In this document: piece by piece, positions 14,099-29,703 of the stretch
Numbering within the stretch: the first letter of the stretch is position 1
Layout: each line of letters starts with the position of its first letter
NCBI RefSeq assembly: GCF_037975245.1
Contig: NC_092576.1
Location: forward strand, 20,895,611-20,959,610
Origin: Apostichopus japonicus
Lineage: Eukaryota > Echinodermata > Holothuroidea > Aspidochirotida > Stichopodidae
Length of the DNA: 64,000 nt
Reading direction: 5' to 3'
Translations under genes and position numbers: made by a program
Notes under the pieces: generated by a model
Databases searched by the model: none
Told to the model about the DNA's origin: nothing
The model's input: the letters and a program-made list of their open reading frames with translations, nothing else

Positions 14099-17000
14099 TG
14101 ATCGGTACCGCACATTCGATTGATCCGTACCGCACATTCGATTGATCGGTACCGCACATTCGATTGATCGGTACGGAACATTCGTTTGATCGGTACCGCA
14201 CATTCGATTGATCGGTACCGCACATTCGATTGATCGGTACTGCACATTCGATTGATCGGTACTGCACATTCGATTGATCGGTAACGCACATTCGATTGAT
14301 CGGTACCGCACATTCGATTGATCGGTACCGCACATTCGATTGATCGGTCACGCACATTCGATTGATCGGTACGGAACATTCGTTTGATCGGTATCGCACA
14401 TTCGATTGATCGGTACGGAACATTCGATTGATCGGTAAGGAACATTCGATTGATCGGTACCGCACATTCGATTGATCGGTACGGAACATTCGATTGATCG
14501 GTAAGGAACATTCGATTAATCGGTACTGCACATTCGATTGATCGGTACCGCACATTCGATTGATCGGTACCGCACATTCGATTGATCGGTACGGAACATT
14601 CGTTTGATCGGTACCGCACATTCGATTGATCGGTACCGCACATTCGATTGATCGGTACTGCACATTCGATTGATCGGTACTGCACATTCGATTGATCGGT
14701 ACCGAACATTCGATTGATCGGTATCGCACATTCGATTGATCGGTACCGCACATTCGATTGATCGGAACGGAACATTCGATTGATCGGTACCGCACATTCG
14801 ATTGATCGAAACGGAAAATTCGATTGATCGGTACCGCACATTCGTTTGATCGGTACCGCACATTCGATTGATCGGTACCGCACATTCGATTGATCGGAAC
14901 GGAACATTCGATTGATCGGTACCGCACAATTGATTGATCGAAACGGAACATTCGATTGATCGTTACCGCACATTCGTTTGATCGGTACCGCACATTCGAT
15001 TGATCGGTACCGCACATTCGATTGATCGGTACTGCACATTCGATTGATCGGTACTGCACATTCGATTGATCGGTTCCGCACATTCGATTGATCGGTACCG
15101 CACATTCGATTGATCGGTACCGCACATTCGATTGATCCGTACCGCACATTCGATTGATCGGTCACGCACATTCGCTTGATCGGTACAGAACATTCGATTG
15201 ATCGGTTCCGCACATTCGATTGATCGGTACGGAACATTCGATTGATCGGTACCGCACATTCGATTGATCCGTACCGCACATTCGATTGAGCGGTACTGCA
15301 CATTCGATTGATCGGTCACGCACATTCGATTGATCGGTACGGAACATTCGTTTGATCGGTACCGCACATTCGATTGATCGGTACGGAACATTCGATTGAT
15401 CGGTACTGCACATTCGATTGATCGGTACCGCACATTCGATTGATCGGTACCGCACATTCGATTGATCGGTACCGCACATTCGATTGATCGGTACCGCACA
15501 TTCGATTGATCGGTACGGAACATTCGTTTGATCGGTACCGCACATTCGATTGATCGGTACCGCACATTCGATTGATCGGTACTGCACATTCGATTGATCG
15601 GTACTGCACATTCGATTGATCGGTAACGCACATTCGATTGATCGGTACCGCACATTCGATTGATCGTTAGGGAACATTCGAATGATCGGTACCGCACATT
15701 CGATTGATCGGCACGGAACATTCGATTGATCGGAACGGAACATTCGATTGATCGGTACCGCACATTCGATTGATCCGTACCGCACATTCGATTGATCGGT
15801 CACGCACATTCGATTGATAGGTACGGAACATTCGTTTGATCGGTACCGCACATTCGATTGATCGGTACGGAACATTCGATTGATCGGTAAGGAACATTCG
15901 ATTGATCGGTACTGCACATTCCATTGATCGGTACCGCACATTCGATTGATCGGTACCGCACATTCGATTGATCGGTACCGCACATTCGATTGATCGGTAC
16001 AGAACATTCGTTTGATCGGTACCGCACATTCGATTGATCGGTACCGCACATTCGATTGATCGGTACCGAACATTCGATTGATCGGTACTGCACATTCGAT
16101 TGATCGGTACCGAACATTCGATTGATCGGTACCGCACATTCGATTGATCGGTACCGCACATTCGATTGATCGGAACGGAACATTCGATTCATCGGTACCG
16201 CACATTCCATTGATCGAAACGGAACATTCGATTGATCGGTACTGCACATTCGTTTGATCGGTACCGCACATTCGATTGATCGGTACCGCACATTCGATTG
16301 ATCGGTACTGCACATTCGATTGATCGGTACTGCACATTCGATTGATCGGTACCGCACATTCGATTGATCGGTACCGCACATTCGATTGATCGGTACCGCA
16401 CATTCGATTGATCCGTACCGCACATTCGATTGATCGGTCAGGCACATTCGCTTGATCGGTACGGAACATTCCTTTGATCGGTACCGCACATTCGATTGAT
16501 CGGTACGGAACATTCGATTGATCGGTAAGGAACATTCGATTGATCGGTACTGCACATTCGATTGATCGGTACCGCACATTCGATTGATCGGAACCGCACA
16601 TTCGATTGATCGGTACGGAACATTCGATTGATCGGTACCGCACATTCGATTGATCGGTACCGCACATTCGATTGATCGGTACGGAACATTAGATTGATCG
16701 GTACCGCACATTCGATTGATCCGTACCGCACATTCGATTGAGCGGTACCGCACATTCGATTGATCGGTACGGAACATTCGTTTGATCGGTACCGCACATT
16801 CGATTGATCGGTACCGCACATTCGATTGATCGGTACTGCACATTCGATTGATCGGTACGGCACATTCGATTGATCGGTACCGAACATTCGATTGATCGGT
16901 ACCGCACATTCGATTGATCGGTACCGCACATTCGATTGATCGGAACGGAACATTCGTTTGATCGGTACCGCACATTCGATTGATCGGTACCGCACATTCG

Positions 17001-19234
17001 ATTGATCGGTACGGAACATTCGTTTGATCGGTACCGCACATTCGATTGATCGGTACCGCACATTCGATTGATCGGTCACGCACATTCGATTGATCGGTAC
17101 GGAACATTCGTTTGATCGGTATCGCACATTCGATTGATCGGTACGGAACATTCGATTGATCGGTAAGGAACATTCGATTGATCGGTACCGCACATTCGAT
17201 TGATCGGTACGGAACATTCGATTGATCGGTAAGGAACATTCGATTAATCGGTACTGCACATTCGATTGATCGGTACCGCACATTCGATTGATCGGTACCG
17301 CACATTCGATTGATCGGTACGGAACATTCGTTTGATCGGTACCGCACATTCGATTGATCGGTACCGCACATTCGATTGATCGGTACTGCACATTCGATTG
17401 ATCGGTACTGCACATTCGATTGATCGGTACCGAACATTCGATTGATCGGTACCGCACATTCGATTGATCGGTACCGCACATTCGATTGATCGGAACGGAA
17501 CATTCGATTGATCGGTACCGCACATTCGATTGATCGAAACGGAAAATTCGATTGATCGGTACCGCACATTCGTTTGATCGGTACCGCACATTCGATTGAT
17601 CGGTACCGCACATTCGATTGATCGGAACGGAACATTCGATTGATCGGTACCGCACAATTGATTGATCGAAACGGAACATTCGATTGATCGTTACCGCACA
17701 TTCGTTTGATCGGTACCGCACATTCGATTGATCGGTACCGCACATTCGATTGATCGGTACTGCACATTCGATTGATCGGTACTGCACATTCGATTGATCG
17801 GTTCCGCACATTCGATTGATCGGTACCGCACATTCGATTGATCGGTACCGCACATTCGATTGATCCGTACCGCACATTCGATTGATCGGTCACGCACATT
17901 CGCTTGATCGGTACGGAACATTCGTTTGATCGGTACCGCACATTCGATTAATCGGTACGGAACATTAGATTGATCGGTACGGAACATTCGATTGATCGGT
18001 ACTGCACATTCGATTGATCGGTACCGCACATTCGATTGATCGGAACCGCACATTCGATTGATCGGTACCGCACATTCGATTGATCGGTACAGAACATTCG
18101 ATTGATCGGTTCCGCACATTCGATTGATCGGTACGGAACATTCGATTGATCGGTACCCCACATTCGATTGATCCGTACCGCACATTCGATTGAGCGGTAC
18201 TGCACATTCGATTGATCGGTCACGCACATTCGATTGATCGGTACGGAACATTCGTTTGATCGGTACCGCACATTCGATTGATCGGTACGGAACATTCGAT
18301 TGATCGGTAAGGAACATTCGATTGATCGGTACCGCACATTCGCTTGATCGGTACCGCACATTCGATTGATCGGAACGGAACATTCGATTGATCGGTACCG
18401 CACATTCGATTGATCGGTACCGCACATTCGATTGATCGGTCACGCACATTCGATTGATCGGTACCGCACATTCGATTGATCGGTACCGCACATTCGATTG
18501 ATCGGTACCGCACATTCGATTGATCGGTACGGAACATTCGATTGATCGGTACCGCACATTCGATTGATCGGTACTGCACATTCGATTGATCGGTACCGCA
18601 CATTCGATTGATCCGTACCGCACATTCGATTGATCGGTACCGCACATTCGATTGATCGGTACGGAACATTCGATTGATCGGTACTGCACATTCGATTGAT
18701 CGGTACCGCACATTCGATTGATCGGTACCGCACATTCGATTGATCGGAACGGAACATTCGATTGATCGGTACCGCATATTCGATTGATCCGTACGGCACA
18801 TTCGATTGATCGGTCACTCACATTCGATTGATCGGTACGGAACATTCGTTTGATCGGTACCGCACATTCGATTGATCGGTATGGAACATTCGATTGATCG
18901 GTAAGGAACATTCGATTGATCGGTACCGCACATTCGATTGATCCGTACCGCACATTCGATTGATCGGTCACGCACATTCGATTGATCGGTAAGGAACATT
19001 CGATTGATCGGTACCGCACATTCGATTGATCGGAACGGAACATTCGATTGATCGGTACCGCACATTCGCTTGATCCGTACTGCACATTCGATTGATCGGT
19101 CACGCACATTCGATTGATCGGTACGGAACATTCGTGTGATCGGTACCGCACATTCGATTGATCGGTACGGAACATTCGATTGATCTGTAAGGAACATTCG
19201 ATTGATCGGTACTGCACATTCGATTGATCGGTAC

Positions 19235-19476
19235 CGCACATTCGATTGATCGGTACCGCACATTCGATTGATCGGTACCGCACATTCGATTGATCGGTAC
19301 CGCACATTCGATTGATCGGTACCGCACATTCGATTGATCGGTACCGCACATTCGATTGATCGGTACCGCACATTCGATTGATCGGTACCGCACATTCGAT
19401 TGATCGGTACCGCACATTCGATTGATCGGTACCGCACATTCGATTGATCGGTACCGCACATTCGATTGATCGGTAC
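19235..19476. repeat. Run of 11 perfect consensus monomers
   Basis: 242 bp without a single variant, bounded by a TGCAC monomer (19,213) on the left and a GGAAC monomer (19,477) on the right. Confidence 0.95.
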
Positions 19477-19839
19477 GGAACATTCGATTGATCGGTACCG
19501 CACATTCGATTGATCGGAACGGAACATTCGATTCATCGGTACCGCACATTCGATTGATCGAAACGGAACATTCGATTGATCGGTACCGCACATTCGTTTG
19601 ATCGGTACCGCACATTCGATTGATCGGTACCGCACATTCGATTGATCGGTACTGCACATTCGCTTGATCGGTACTGCACATTCGATTGATCGGTTCCGCA
19701 CATTCGATTGATCGGTACCGCACATTCGATTGATCGGTACCGCACATTCGATTGATCCGTACCGCACATTCGATTGATCGGTCACGCACATTCGCTTGAT
19801 CGGTACGGAACATTCCTTTGATCGGTACCGCACATTCGA

Positions 19840-21344
19840 TTGATCGGTACGGAACATTCGATTGATCGGTAAGGAACATTCGATTGATCGGTACTGCACA
19901 TTCGATTGATCGGTACCGCACATTCGATTGATCGGAACCGCACATTCGATTGATCGGTACGGAACATTCGATTGATCGGTACCGCACATTCGATTGATCG
20001 GTACCGCACATTCGATTGATCGGTACGGAACATTCGATTGATCGGTACCGCACATTCGATTGATCCGTACCGCACATTCGATTGAGCGGTACCGCACATT
20101 CGATTGATCGGTACGGAACATTCGTTTGATCGGTACCGCACATTCGATTGATCGGTACCGCACATTCGATTGATCGGTACTGCACATTCGATTGATCGGT
20201 ACTGCACATTCGATTGATCGGTACCGAACATTCGATTGATCGGTACCGCACATTCGATTGATCGGTACCGCACATTCGATTGATCGGAACGGAACATTCG
20301 TTTGATCGGTACCGCACATTCGATTGATCGGTACCGCACATTCGATTGATCGGTACGGAACATTCGTTTGATCGGTACCGCACATTCGATTGATCGGTAC
20401 CGCACATTCGATTGATCGGTCACGCACATTCGATTGATCGGTACGGAACATTCGTTTGATCGGTATCGCACATTCGATTGATCGGTACGGAACATTCGAT
20501 TGATCGGTAAGGAACATTCGATTGATCGGTACCGCACATTCGATTGATCGGTACGGAACATTCGATTGATCGGTAAGGAACATTCGATTGATCGGTACTG
20601 CACATTCGATTGATCGGTACCGCACATTCGATTGATCGGAACCGCACATTCGATTGATCGGTACGGAACATTCGATTGATCGGTACCGCACATTCGATTG
20701 ATCGGTACCGCACATTCGATTGATCGGTACGGAACATTCGATTGATCGGTACCGCACATTCGATTGATCCGTACCGCACATTCGATTGAGCGGTACCGCA
20801 CATTCGATTGATCGGTACGGAACATTCGTTTGATCGGTACCGCACATTCGATTGATCGGTACCGCACATTCGATTGATCGGTACTGCACATTCGATTGAT
20901 CGGTACTGCACATTCGATTGATCGGTACCGAACATTCGATTGATCGGTACCGCACATTCGATTGATCGGTACCGCACATTCGATTGATCGGAACGGAACA
21001 TTCGTTTGATCGGTACCGCACATTCGATTGATCGGTACCGCACATTCGATTGATCGGTACGGAACATTCGTTTGATCGGTACCGCACATTCGATTGATCG
21101 GTACCGCACATTCGATTGATCGGTCACGCACATTCGATTGATCGGTACGGAACATTCGTTTGATCGGTATCGCACATTCGATTGATCGGTACGGAACATT
21201 CGATTGATCGGTAAGGAACATTCGATTGATCGGTACCGCACATTCGATTGATCGGTACGGAACATTCGATTGATCGGTAAGGAACATTCGATTAATCGGT
21301 ACTGCACATTCGATTGATCGGTACCGCACATTCGATTGATCGGT
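19840..21344. repeat. 32-monomer (704-bp) tandem module, ~2.1 copies
   Basis: The variant order repeats at 704 bp across this span. GGTCACGCAC followed by GTTTG and GGTATCGCAC is seen from 20,416 and again from 21,120, and GATCCGTAC followed by GAGCGGTAC is seen in both copies. The later copy has ATTAATCGG near 21,292 where the earlier has ATTGATCGG. The copies diverge near 20,640/21,344. Confidence 0.85.
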
Positions 21345-22358
21345 ACCGCACATTCGATTGATCGGTACGGAACATTCGTTTGATCGGTACCGCACATTCG
21401 ATTGATCGGTACCGCACATTCGATTGATCGGTACTGCACATTCGATTGATCGGTAAGGAACATTCGATTGATCGGTACCGAACATTCGATTGATCGGTAC
21501 CGCACATTCGATTGATCGGTACCGCACATTCGATTGATCGGAACGGAACATTCGATTGATCGGTACCGCACATTCGATTGATCGAAACGGAAAATTCGAT
21601 TGATCGGTACCGCACATTCGTTTGATCGGTACCGCACATTCGATTGATCGGTACCGCACATTCGATTGATAGGAACGGAACATTCGATTGATCGGTACCG
21701 CACATTCGATTGATCGAAACGGAACATTCGATTGATTGGTACCGCACATTCGTTTGATCGGTACCGCACATTCGATTGATCGAAACGGAAGATTCGATTG
21801 ATCGGTACCGCACATTCGTTTGATCGGTACCGCACATTCGATTGATCGGTACCGCACATTCGATTGATCGGTACGGAACATTCGTTTGATCGGTACCGCA
21901 CATTCGATTGATCGGTACGGAACATTCGATTGATCGGTAAGGAACATTCGATTGATCGGTACTGCACATTCGATTGATCGGTACCGCACATTCGATTGAT
22001 CGGTACCGCACATCCGATTGATCCGTACCGCACATTCGATTAATCAGTACCGCACATTCGATTGATCGGTCACGCACATTCGATTGATCGGTACGGAATA
22101 TTCGTTTGATCGGTACCGCACATTCGATTGATCGGTAAAGCATATTCGATTGATCGGTACGGAACATTCGTTTGATCGGTACCGCACATTCGATTAATCG
22201 GTACGGAACATTCGATTGATCGGTAAGGAACATTCGATTGATCGGTACTGCACATTCGTTTGATCGGTACCGCACATTCGATTGATCGGTACCGCACATT
22301 CGTTTGATCGGTACCGCACATTCGATTGATCGGTACGGAACATTCGATTGATCGGTAC

Positions 22359-25300
22359 CGCACTTCGATTAATCGGTACTGCACATTCGATTGATCGGTA
22401 CCGCACATTCGATAGATCCGTACCGCACATTCGATTGATCGGTACCGCACATTCGATTGATCCGTACTGCACATTCGATTGATCGGTACTGCACATTCGA
22501 TTGATCGGTACTGCACATTCGATTGATCGGTACCGAACATTCGATTGATCGGTACCGCACATTCGATTGATCGGTACCGCACATTCGATTGATCGGAACG
22601 GAACATTCGATTGATCGGTACCGCACATTCGATTGATCGGAACGGAACATTCGATTGATCGGTACCGCACATTCGATTGATCGGAACGGAACATTCGATT
22701 GATCGGTACCGCACATTCGTTTGATCGGTACCGCACATTCGATTGATCGGTACCGCACATTCGATTGATCCGTACCGCACATTCGATTGATCGGTACCGC
22801 ACATTCGATTCATCGGAACGGAACATTCGATTGATCGGTACGCACATTCGTTTGATCGGTACCGCACATTCGATTGATCGGTACCGCACATTCGATTGAT
22901 CCGTACCGCACATTCGATTGATCGGTACCGCACATTCGATTGATCGGTACGGAACATTCGATTGATCGGTACCGCACATTCGATTGATCGGTACCGCACA
23001 TTCGATTAATCGGAACGGAACATTCGATTGATCGGTACCGCACATTCGATTGATCGGTACCGCACATTCGATTGATCGGTACCGCACATTCGATTGATCG
23101 GTACCGCACATTCGATTGATCCGTACCGCACATTCGATTGATCGGTACCGCACATTCGATTCATCGAAACGGAACATTCGATTGATCGGTACGCACATTC
23201 GTTTGATCGGTACCGCACATTCGATTGATCGGTACGGAACATTAGATTGATCGGTACCGCACATTCGATTGATCGGTACGGAACATTCGATTGATCGGTA
23301 AGGAACATTCGATTGATCGGTACTGCACATTCGTTTGATCGAAACGGAACATTCGATTGATCGGTACCGCACATTCGTTTGATCGGTACCACACATTCGA
23401 TTGATCGGTACTGCGCATTCGATTGATCGGTACTACACATTCGATTGATCGGTACCGCACATTCGATTGATCGGTACTGTACATTTGATTGATCGGTACG
23501 GAACATTCGATTGATCGGTACCGCACATTCGATTGATCGGAACCGCACATTCGATTGATCGGTACTGCACATTCGATTTATCGGTACCGCACATTCGATT
23601 GATCGATTCCGCACATTCGATTGATCGGTACCGCACATTCGATTGATCGGTACGGAAAATTCGATTGATCGGAACGGAACATTCGATTGATCGGTACCGC
23701 ACATTCGATTGATCGGAACGGAACATTCGATTGATCGGTACTGCACATTCGATTGATCGGTACCGAACATTCGATTGATCGGTACCGCACATTCGATTGA
23801 TCGGAACGGAACATTCGATTGATCGGTACGGAAAATTCGATTGATCGGAATGGAACATTCGATTGATCGGTACCGCACATTCGATTGATCGGTACCGCAC
23901 ATTCGATTGATCCGTACCGCACATTCGATTGATCGGTACCGCACATTCGATTGATCGGAACGACATTCGATTGATCGGTACCGCACATTCGTTTGATCGG
24001 TACCGCACATTCGATTGATCGGTACCGCACATTCGTTTGATCCGTACCGCACATTCGATTGATCCGTACCGCACATTCGATTGATCCGTACCGCACATTC
24101 GATTGATCGGTCACGCACATTCGATTGATCGGTACGGAATATTCGTTTGATCGGTACCGCACATTCGATTGATCGGTAAAGCATATTCGATTGATCGGTA
24201 CGGAACATTCGTTTGATCGGTACCGCACATTCGATTAATCGGTACGGAACATTCGATTGATCGGTAAGGAACATTCGATTGATCGGTACTGCACATTCGT
24301 TTGATCGGTACCGCACATTCGATTGATCGGTACCGCACATTCGATTGATCGGTACCGCACATTCGATTGATCGGTACGGAACATTCGATTGATCGGTACC
24401 GCACATTCGATTGATCGGTACTGCACATTCGATTGATCGGTACCGCACATTCGATTGATCCGTACCGCACATTCGATTGATCGGTACCGCACATTCGATT
24501 GATCCGTACTGCACATTCGATTGATCGGTACTGCACATTCGATTGATCGGTACTGCACATTCGATTGATCGGTACCGAACATTCGATTGATCGGTACCGC
24601 ACATTCGATTGATCGGTACCGCACATTCGATTGATCGGAACGGAACATTCGATTGATCGGTACCGCACATTCGATTGATCGGAACGGAACATTCGATTGA
24701 TCGGTACCGCACATTCGTTTGATCGGTACCGCACATTCGATTGATCGGAACGGAACATTCGTTTGATCGGTACCGCACATTCGATTGATCGGTACCGCAC
24801 ATTCGATTGATCGGTACCGCACATTCGATTGATCCGTACCGCACATTCGATTGATCGGTACCGCACATTCGATTGATCGGAACGGAACATTCGATTGATC
24901 GGTACCGCACATTCGTTTGATCGGTACCGCACATTCGATTGATCGGTACCGCACATTCGATTGATCCGTACCGCACATTCGATTGATCGGTACCGCACAT
25001 TCGATTGATCGGTACCGCACATTCGATTGATCGGTACCGCACATTCGATTGATCGGTACCGCACATTCGATTAATCGGAACGGAACATTCGATTGATCGG
25101 TACCGCACATTCGATTGATCGAAACGGAACATTCGATTGATCGGTACCGCACATTCGTTTGATCGGTACCACACATTCGATTGATCGGTACCGCACATTC
25201 GATTGATCCGTACCGCACATTCGATTGAGCGGTACCGCACATTCGATTGATCGGTCATGCACATTCGATTGATCGGTACGGAACATTCGTTTGATCGGTA

Positions 25301-28300
25301 CCGCACATTCGATTGATCGGTACGGAACATTCGATTGATCGGTAAGGAACATTCGATTGATCGGTACCGCACATTCGATTGATCGGTACCGCACATTCGA
25401 TTGATCGGAACGGAACATTCGATTGATCGGTACCGCACATTCGATTGATCGAAACGGAACATTCGATTGATCGGTACCGCACATTCGATTGATCGGTACC
25501 GCACATTCGATTGATCGGTACTGCAATTCAATTAATCGGTTCGGAACATTCGATTGATCGGTACCACATATTCGATTGATCGGTACCGCACATTCGATTG
25601 ATCGGTACGGAACATTCGATTGATCGGTACCGCACATTCGATTGATCGGTACGGAACATTCGATTGATCGGTAACGCACATTCGATTGATCGGTACCGCA
25701 CATTCGATTGATCGGTACCGCACATTCGATTGATCGGTACCGCACATTCAATTGATCGGCAAGGAACATTCGATTGATCGGTACCGCACATTCGATTGAT
25801 CGAAACGGAAGATTCGATTGATCGGTACCGCACATTCGTTTGATCGGTACCGCACATTCGATTGATCGGTACCGCACATTCGATTGATCGGTACGGAACA
25901 TTCGTTTGATCGGTACCGCACATTCGATTGATCGGTACGGAACATTCGATTGATCGGTAAGGAACATTCGATTGATCGGTACTGCACATTCGATTGATCG
26001 GTACCGCACATTCGATTGATCGGTACCGCACATCCGATTGATCCGTACCGCACATTCGATTAATCCGTACCGCACATTCGATTGATCGGTCACGCACATT
26101 CGATTGATCGGTACGGAATATTCGTTTGATCGGTACCGCACATTCGATTGATCGGTAAACCATATTCGATTGATCGGTACTGCACATTCGTTTGATCGGT
26201 ACCGCACATTCGATTGATCGGTACCGCACATTCGTTTGATCGGTACCGCACATTCGATTGATCGGTACGGAACATTCGATTGATCGGTACCGCACTTCGA
26301 TTGATCGGTACTGCACATTCGATTGATCGGTACCGCACATTCGATAGATCCGTACCGCACATTCGATTGATCGGTACCGCACATTCGATTGATCCGTACT
26401 GCACATTCGATTGATCGGTACTGCACATTCGATTGATCGGTACTGCACATTCGATTGATCGGTACCGAACATTCGATTGATCGGTACCGCACATTCGATT
26501 GATCGGTACCGCACATTCGATTGATCGGAACGGAACATTCGATTGATCGGTACCGCACATTCGATTGATCGGAACGGAAGATTCGATTGATCGGTACCGC
26601 ACATTCGATTGATCGGAACGGAACATTCGATTGATCGGTACCGCACATTCGTTTGATCGGTACCGCACATTCGATTGATCGGTACCGCACATTCGATTGA
26701 TCCGTACCGCACATTCGATTGATCGGTACCGCACATTCGATTCATCGGAACGGAACATTCGATTGATCGGTACGCACATTCGTTTGATCGGTACCGCACA
26801 TTCGATTGATCGGTACCGCACATTCGATTGATCCGTACCGCACATTCGATTGATCGGTACCGCACATTCGATTGATCGGTACGGAACATTCGATTGATCG
26901 GTACCGCACATTCGATTGATCGGTACCGCACATTCGATTAATCGGAACGGAACATTCGATTGATCGCTACCGCACATTCGATTGATCGGTACCGCACATT
27001 CGATTGATCGGTACGGAACATTCGATTGATCGGTACCGCACATTCGACTGGTCGGTAACGCACATTGGATTGATCGGTACGGAAAATTCGATTGATCGGA
27101 ATGGAACATTCGATTGATCGGTACCGCACATTCGATTGATCGGTACCGCACATTCGATTGATCCGTACCGCACATTCGATTGATCGGTACCGCACATTCG
27201 ATTGATCGGAACGACATTCGATTGATCGGTACCGCACATTCGTTTGATCGGTACCGCACATTCGATTGATCGGTACCGCACATTCGATTGATCCGTACCG
27301 CACATTCGATTGATCCGTACCGCACATTCGATTGATCCGTACCGCACATTCGATTGATCGGTCACGCACATTCGATTGATCGGTACGGAATATTCGTTTG
27401 ATCGGTACCGCACATTCGATTGATCGGTAAAGCATATTCGATTGATCGGTACGGAACATTCGTTTGATTGGTACCGCACATTCGATTAATCGGTACTTAA
27501 CATTCGATTGATCGGTAAGGAACATTCGATTGATCGGTACTGCACATTCGTTTGATTGGTACTGCACATTCGATTGATCGATACCGCACATTCGATTGAT
27601 CGGTACCGCACATTCGATTGATCGGTACGGAAAATTCGATTGATCGGAACGGAACATTCGATTGATCGGTACCGCACATTCGATTGATCGGTACTGCACA
27701 TTCGATTGATCGGTACTGCACATTCGACTGATCGGTACCGAACATTCGATTGATCGGTACTGCACATTCGATTGATCGGTACCGCACATTCGATTGATCG
27801 GTACCGCACATTCGATTGATCGGTACCGCACATTCGACTGGTCGGTAACGCACATTGGATTGATCGGTACGGAAAATTCGATTGATCGGAATGGAACATT
27901 CGATTGATCGGTACCGCACATTCGATTGATCGGTACCGCACATTCGATTGATCCGTACCGCACATTCGATTGATCGGTACCGCACATTCGATTGATCGGT
28001 ACCGCACATTCGATTGATCGGTACCGCACATTCGATTGATCCGTACCGCACATTCGATTGATCCGTACCGCACATTCGATTGATCGGTCACGCACATTCG
28101 ATTGATCGGTACGGAATATTCGTTTGATCGGTACCGCACATTCGATTGATCGGTACCGCATATTCGATTGATCGGTACGGAACATTCGTTTGATCGGTAC
28201 CGCACATTCGATTAATCGGTACTTAACATTCGATTGATCGGTACTGCACATTCGATTGATCGGTACTGCACATTCGTTTGATCGGTACGGCACATTCGAT

Positions 28301-29703
28301 TGATCGGTACCGCACATTCGATTGATCGGTACCGCACATTCGATTGATCGGTACGGAACATTCGATTGATCGGTACCGCACATTCGATTGATCGGTACTT
28401 CACATTCGATTGATCGGTACCGCACATTCGATTGATCCGTACCGCACATTCGATTGATCGGTACCGCACATTCGATTGATCCGTACTGTTCATTCGATTG
28501 ATCGGTACTGCACATTCGATTGATCGGTACTGCACATTCGATTGATCGGTACCGAACATTCGATTGATCGGTACCGCACATTCGATTGATCGGTACCGCA
28601 CATTCGATTGATCGGAACGGAACATTCGATTGATCGGTACCGCACATTCGATTGATCGGAACGGAACATTCGATTGATCGGTACCGCACATTCGATTGAT
28701 CGGAACGGAACATTCGATTGATCGGTACCGCACATTCGATTGATCGGTACCGCACATTCCATTGATCGGTACCGCACATTCGATTGATCCGTACCGCACA
28801 TTCGATTGATCGGTACCGCACATTCGATTGATCGGAACGGAACATTCGATTGATCGGTACGCACATTCGTTTGATCGGTACCGCACATTCGATTGATCGG
28901 TACCGCACATTCGATTGATCCGTACCGCACATTCGATTGATCGGTACCGCACATTCGATTGATCGGTACGGAACATTCGATTGATCGGTACCGCACATTC
29001 GATTGATCGGTACCGCACATTCGATTAATCGGAACGGAACATTCGATTGATCGGTACCGCACATTCGATTGATCGAAACGGAACATTCGATTGAACGGTA
29101 CCGCACATTCGTTTGATCGGTACCACACATTCGATTGATCGGTACTGCACATTCGATTGATCGGTACTGCACATTCGATTGATCGGTACCGCACATTCGA
29201 TTGATCGGTACTGTACATTTGATTGATCGGTACGGAACATTCGATTGATCGGTACCGCACATTCGATTGATCGGAACCGCACATTCGATTGATCGGTACT
29301 GCACATTCGATTGATCGGTACCGCACATTCGATTGATCGATACCGCACATTCGATTGATCGGTACCGCACATTCGATTGATCGGTACGGAAAATTCGATT
29401 GATCGGAACGGAACATTCGATTGATCGGTACCGCACATTCGATTGATCGGAACGGAACATTCGATTGATCGGTACTGCACATTCGATTGATCGGTACCGA
29501 ACATTCGATTGATCGGTACCGCACATTCGATTGATCGGAACGGAACATTCGATTGATCGGTACGGAAAATTCGATTGATCGGAATGGAACATTCGATTGA
29601 TCGGTACCGCACATTCGATTGATCGGTACCGCACATTCGATTGATCCGTACCGCACATTCGATTGATCGGTACCGCACATTCGATTGATCGGAACGACAT
29701 TCG
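22359..29703. other. Zone of short monomers, second set (copies of the first)
   Basis: Ten short monomers sit at the U1 positions plus the block offset: CGCACTTCG at 22359 and 26291; GGTACGCAC at 22837, 23188, 26769 and 28856; GGAACGACATTCG at 23957, 27208 and 29691; ACTGCAATTC at 25520. Their exact correspondence shows they arose before the U1/U2 duplication. None is found after 29,703. Confidence 0.88.

Larger units (their letters stand above)
3900..21780. repeat. ~17.8-kb higher-order block, copy U1
   Basis: Nearly every rare variant in this span reappears in the same order 18,005 bp downstream at first, then 17,939, 17,851 and finally 17,807 bp downstream. The offset falls by 66, 88 and 44 bp, all exact monomer multiples, reflecting deletions in the second copy. 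Short monomers at 4354, 4832, 5183, 5952, 7581, 8440, 8918, 9357, 11049 and 11884 all have partners at the expected places. The right edge is near 21,780, where the pattern switches from one also seen at ~53.5 kb to one also seen at ~7.86 and 25.80 kb. The left edge is blurred by local 857-bp duplications and is accurate only to a few hundred bases. Confidence 0.88.
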
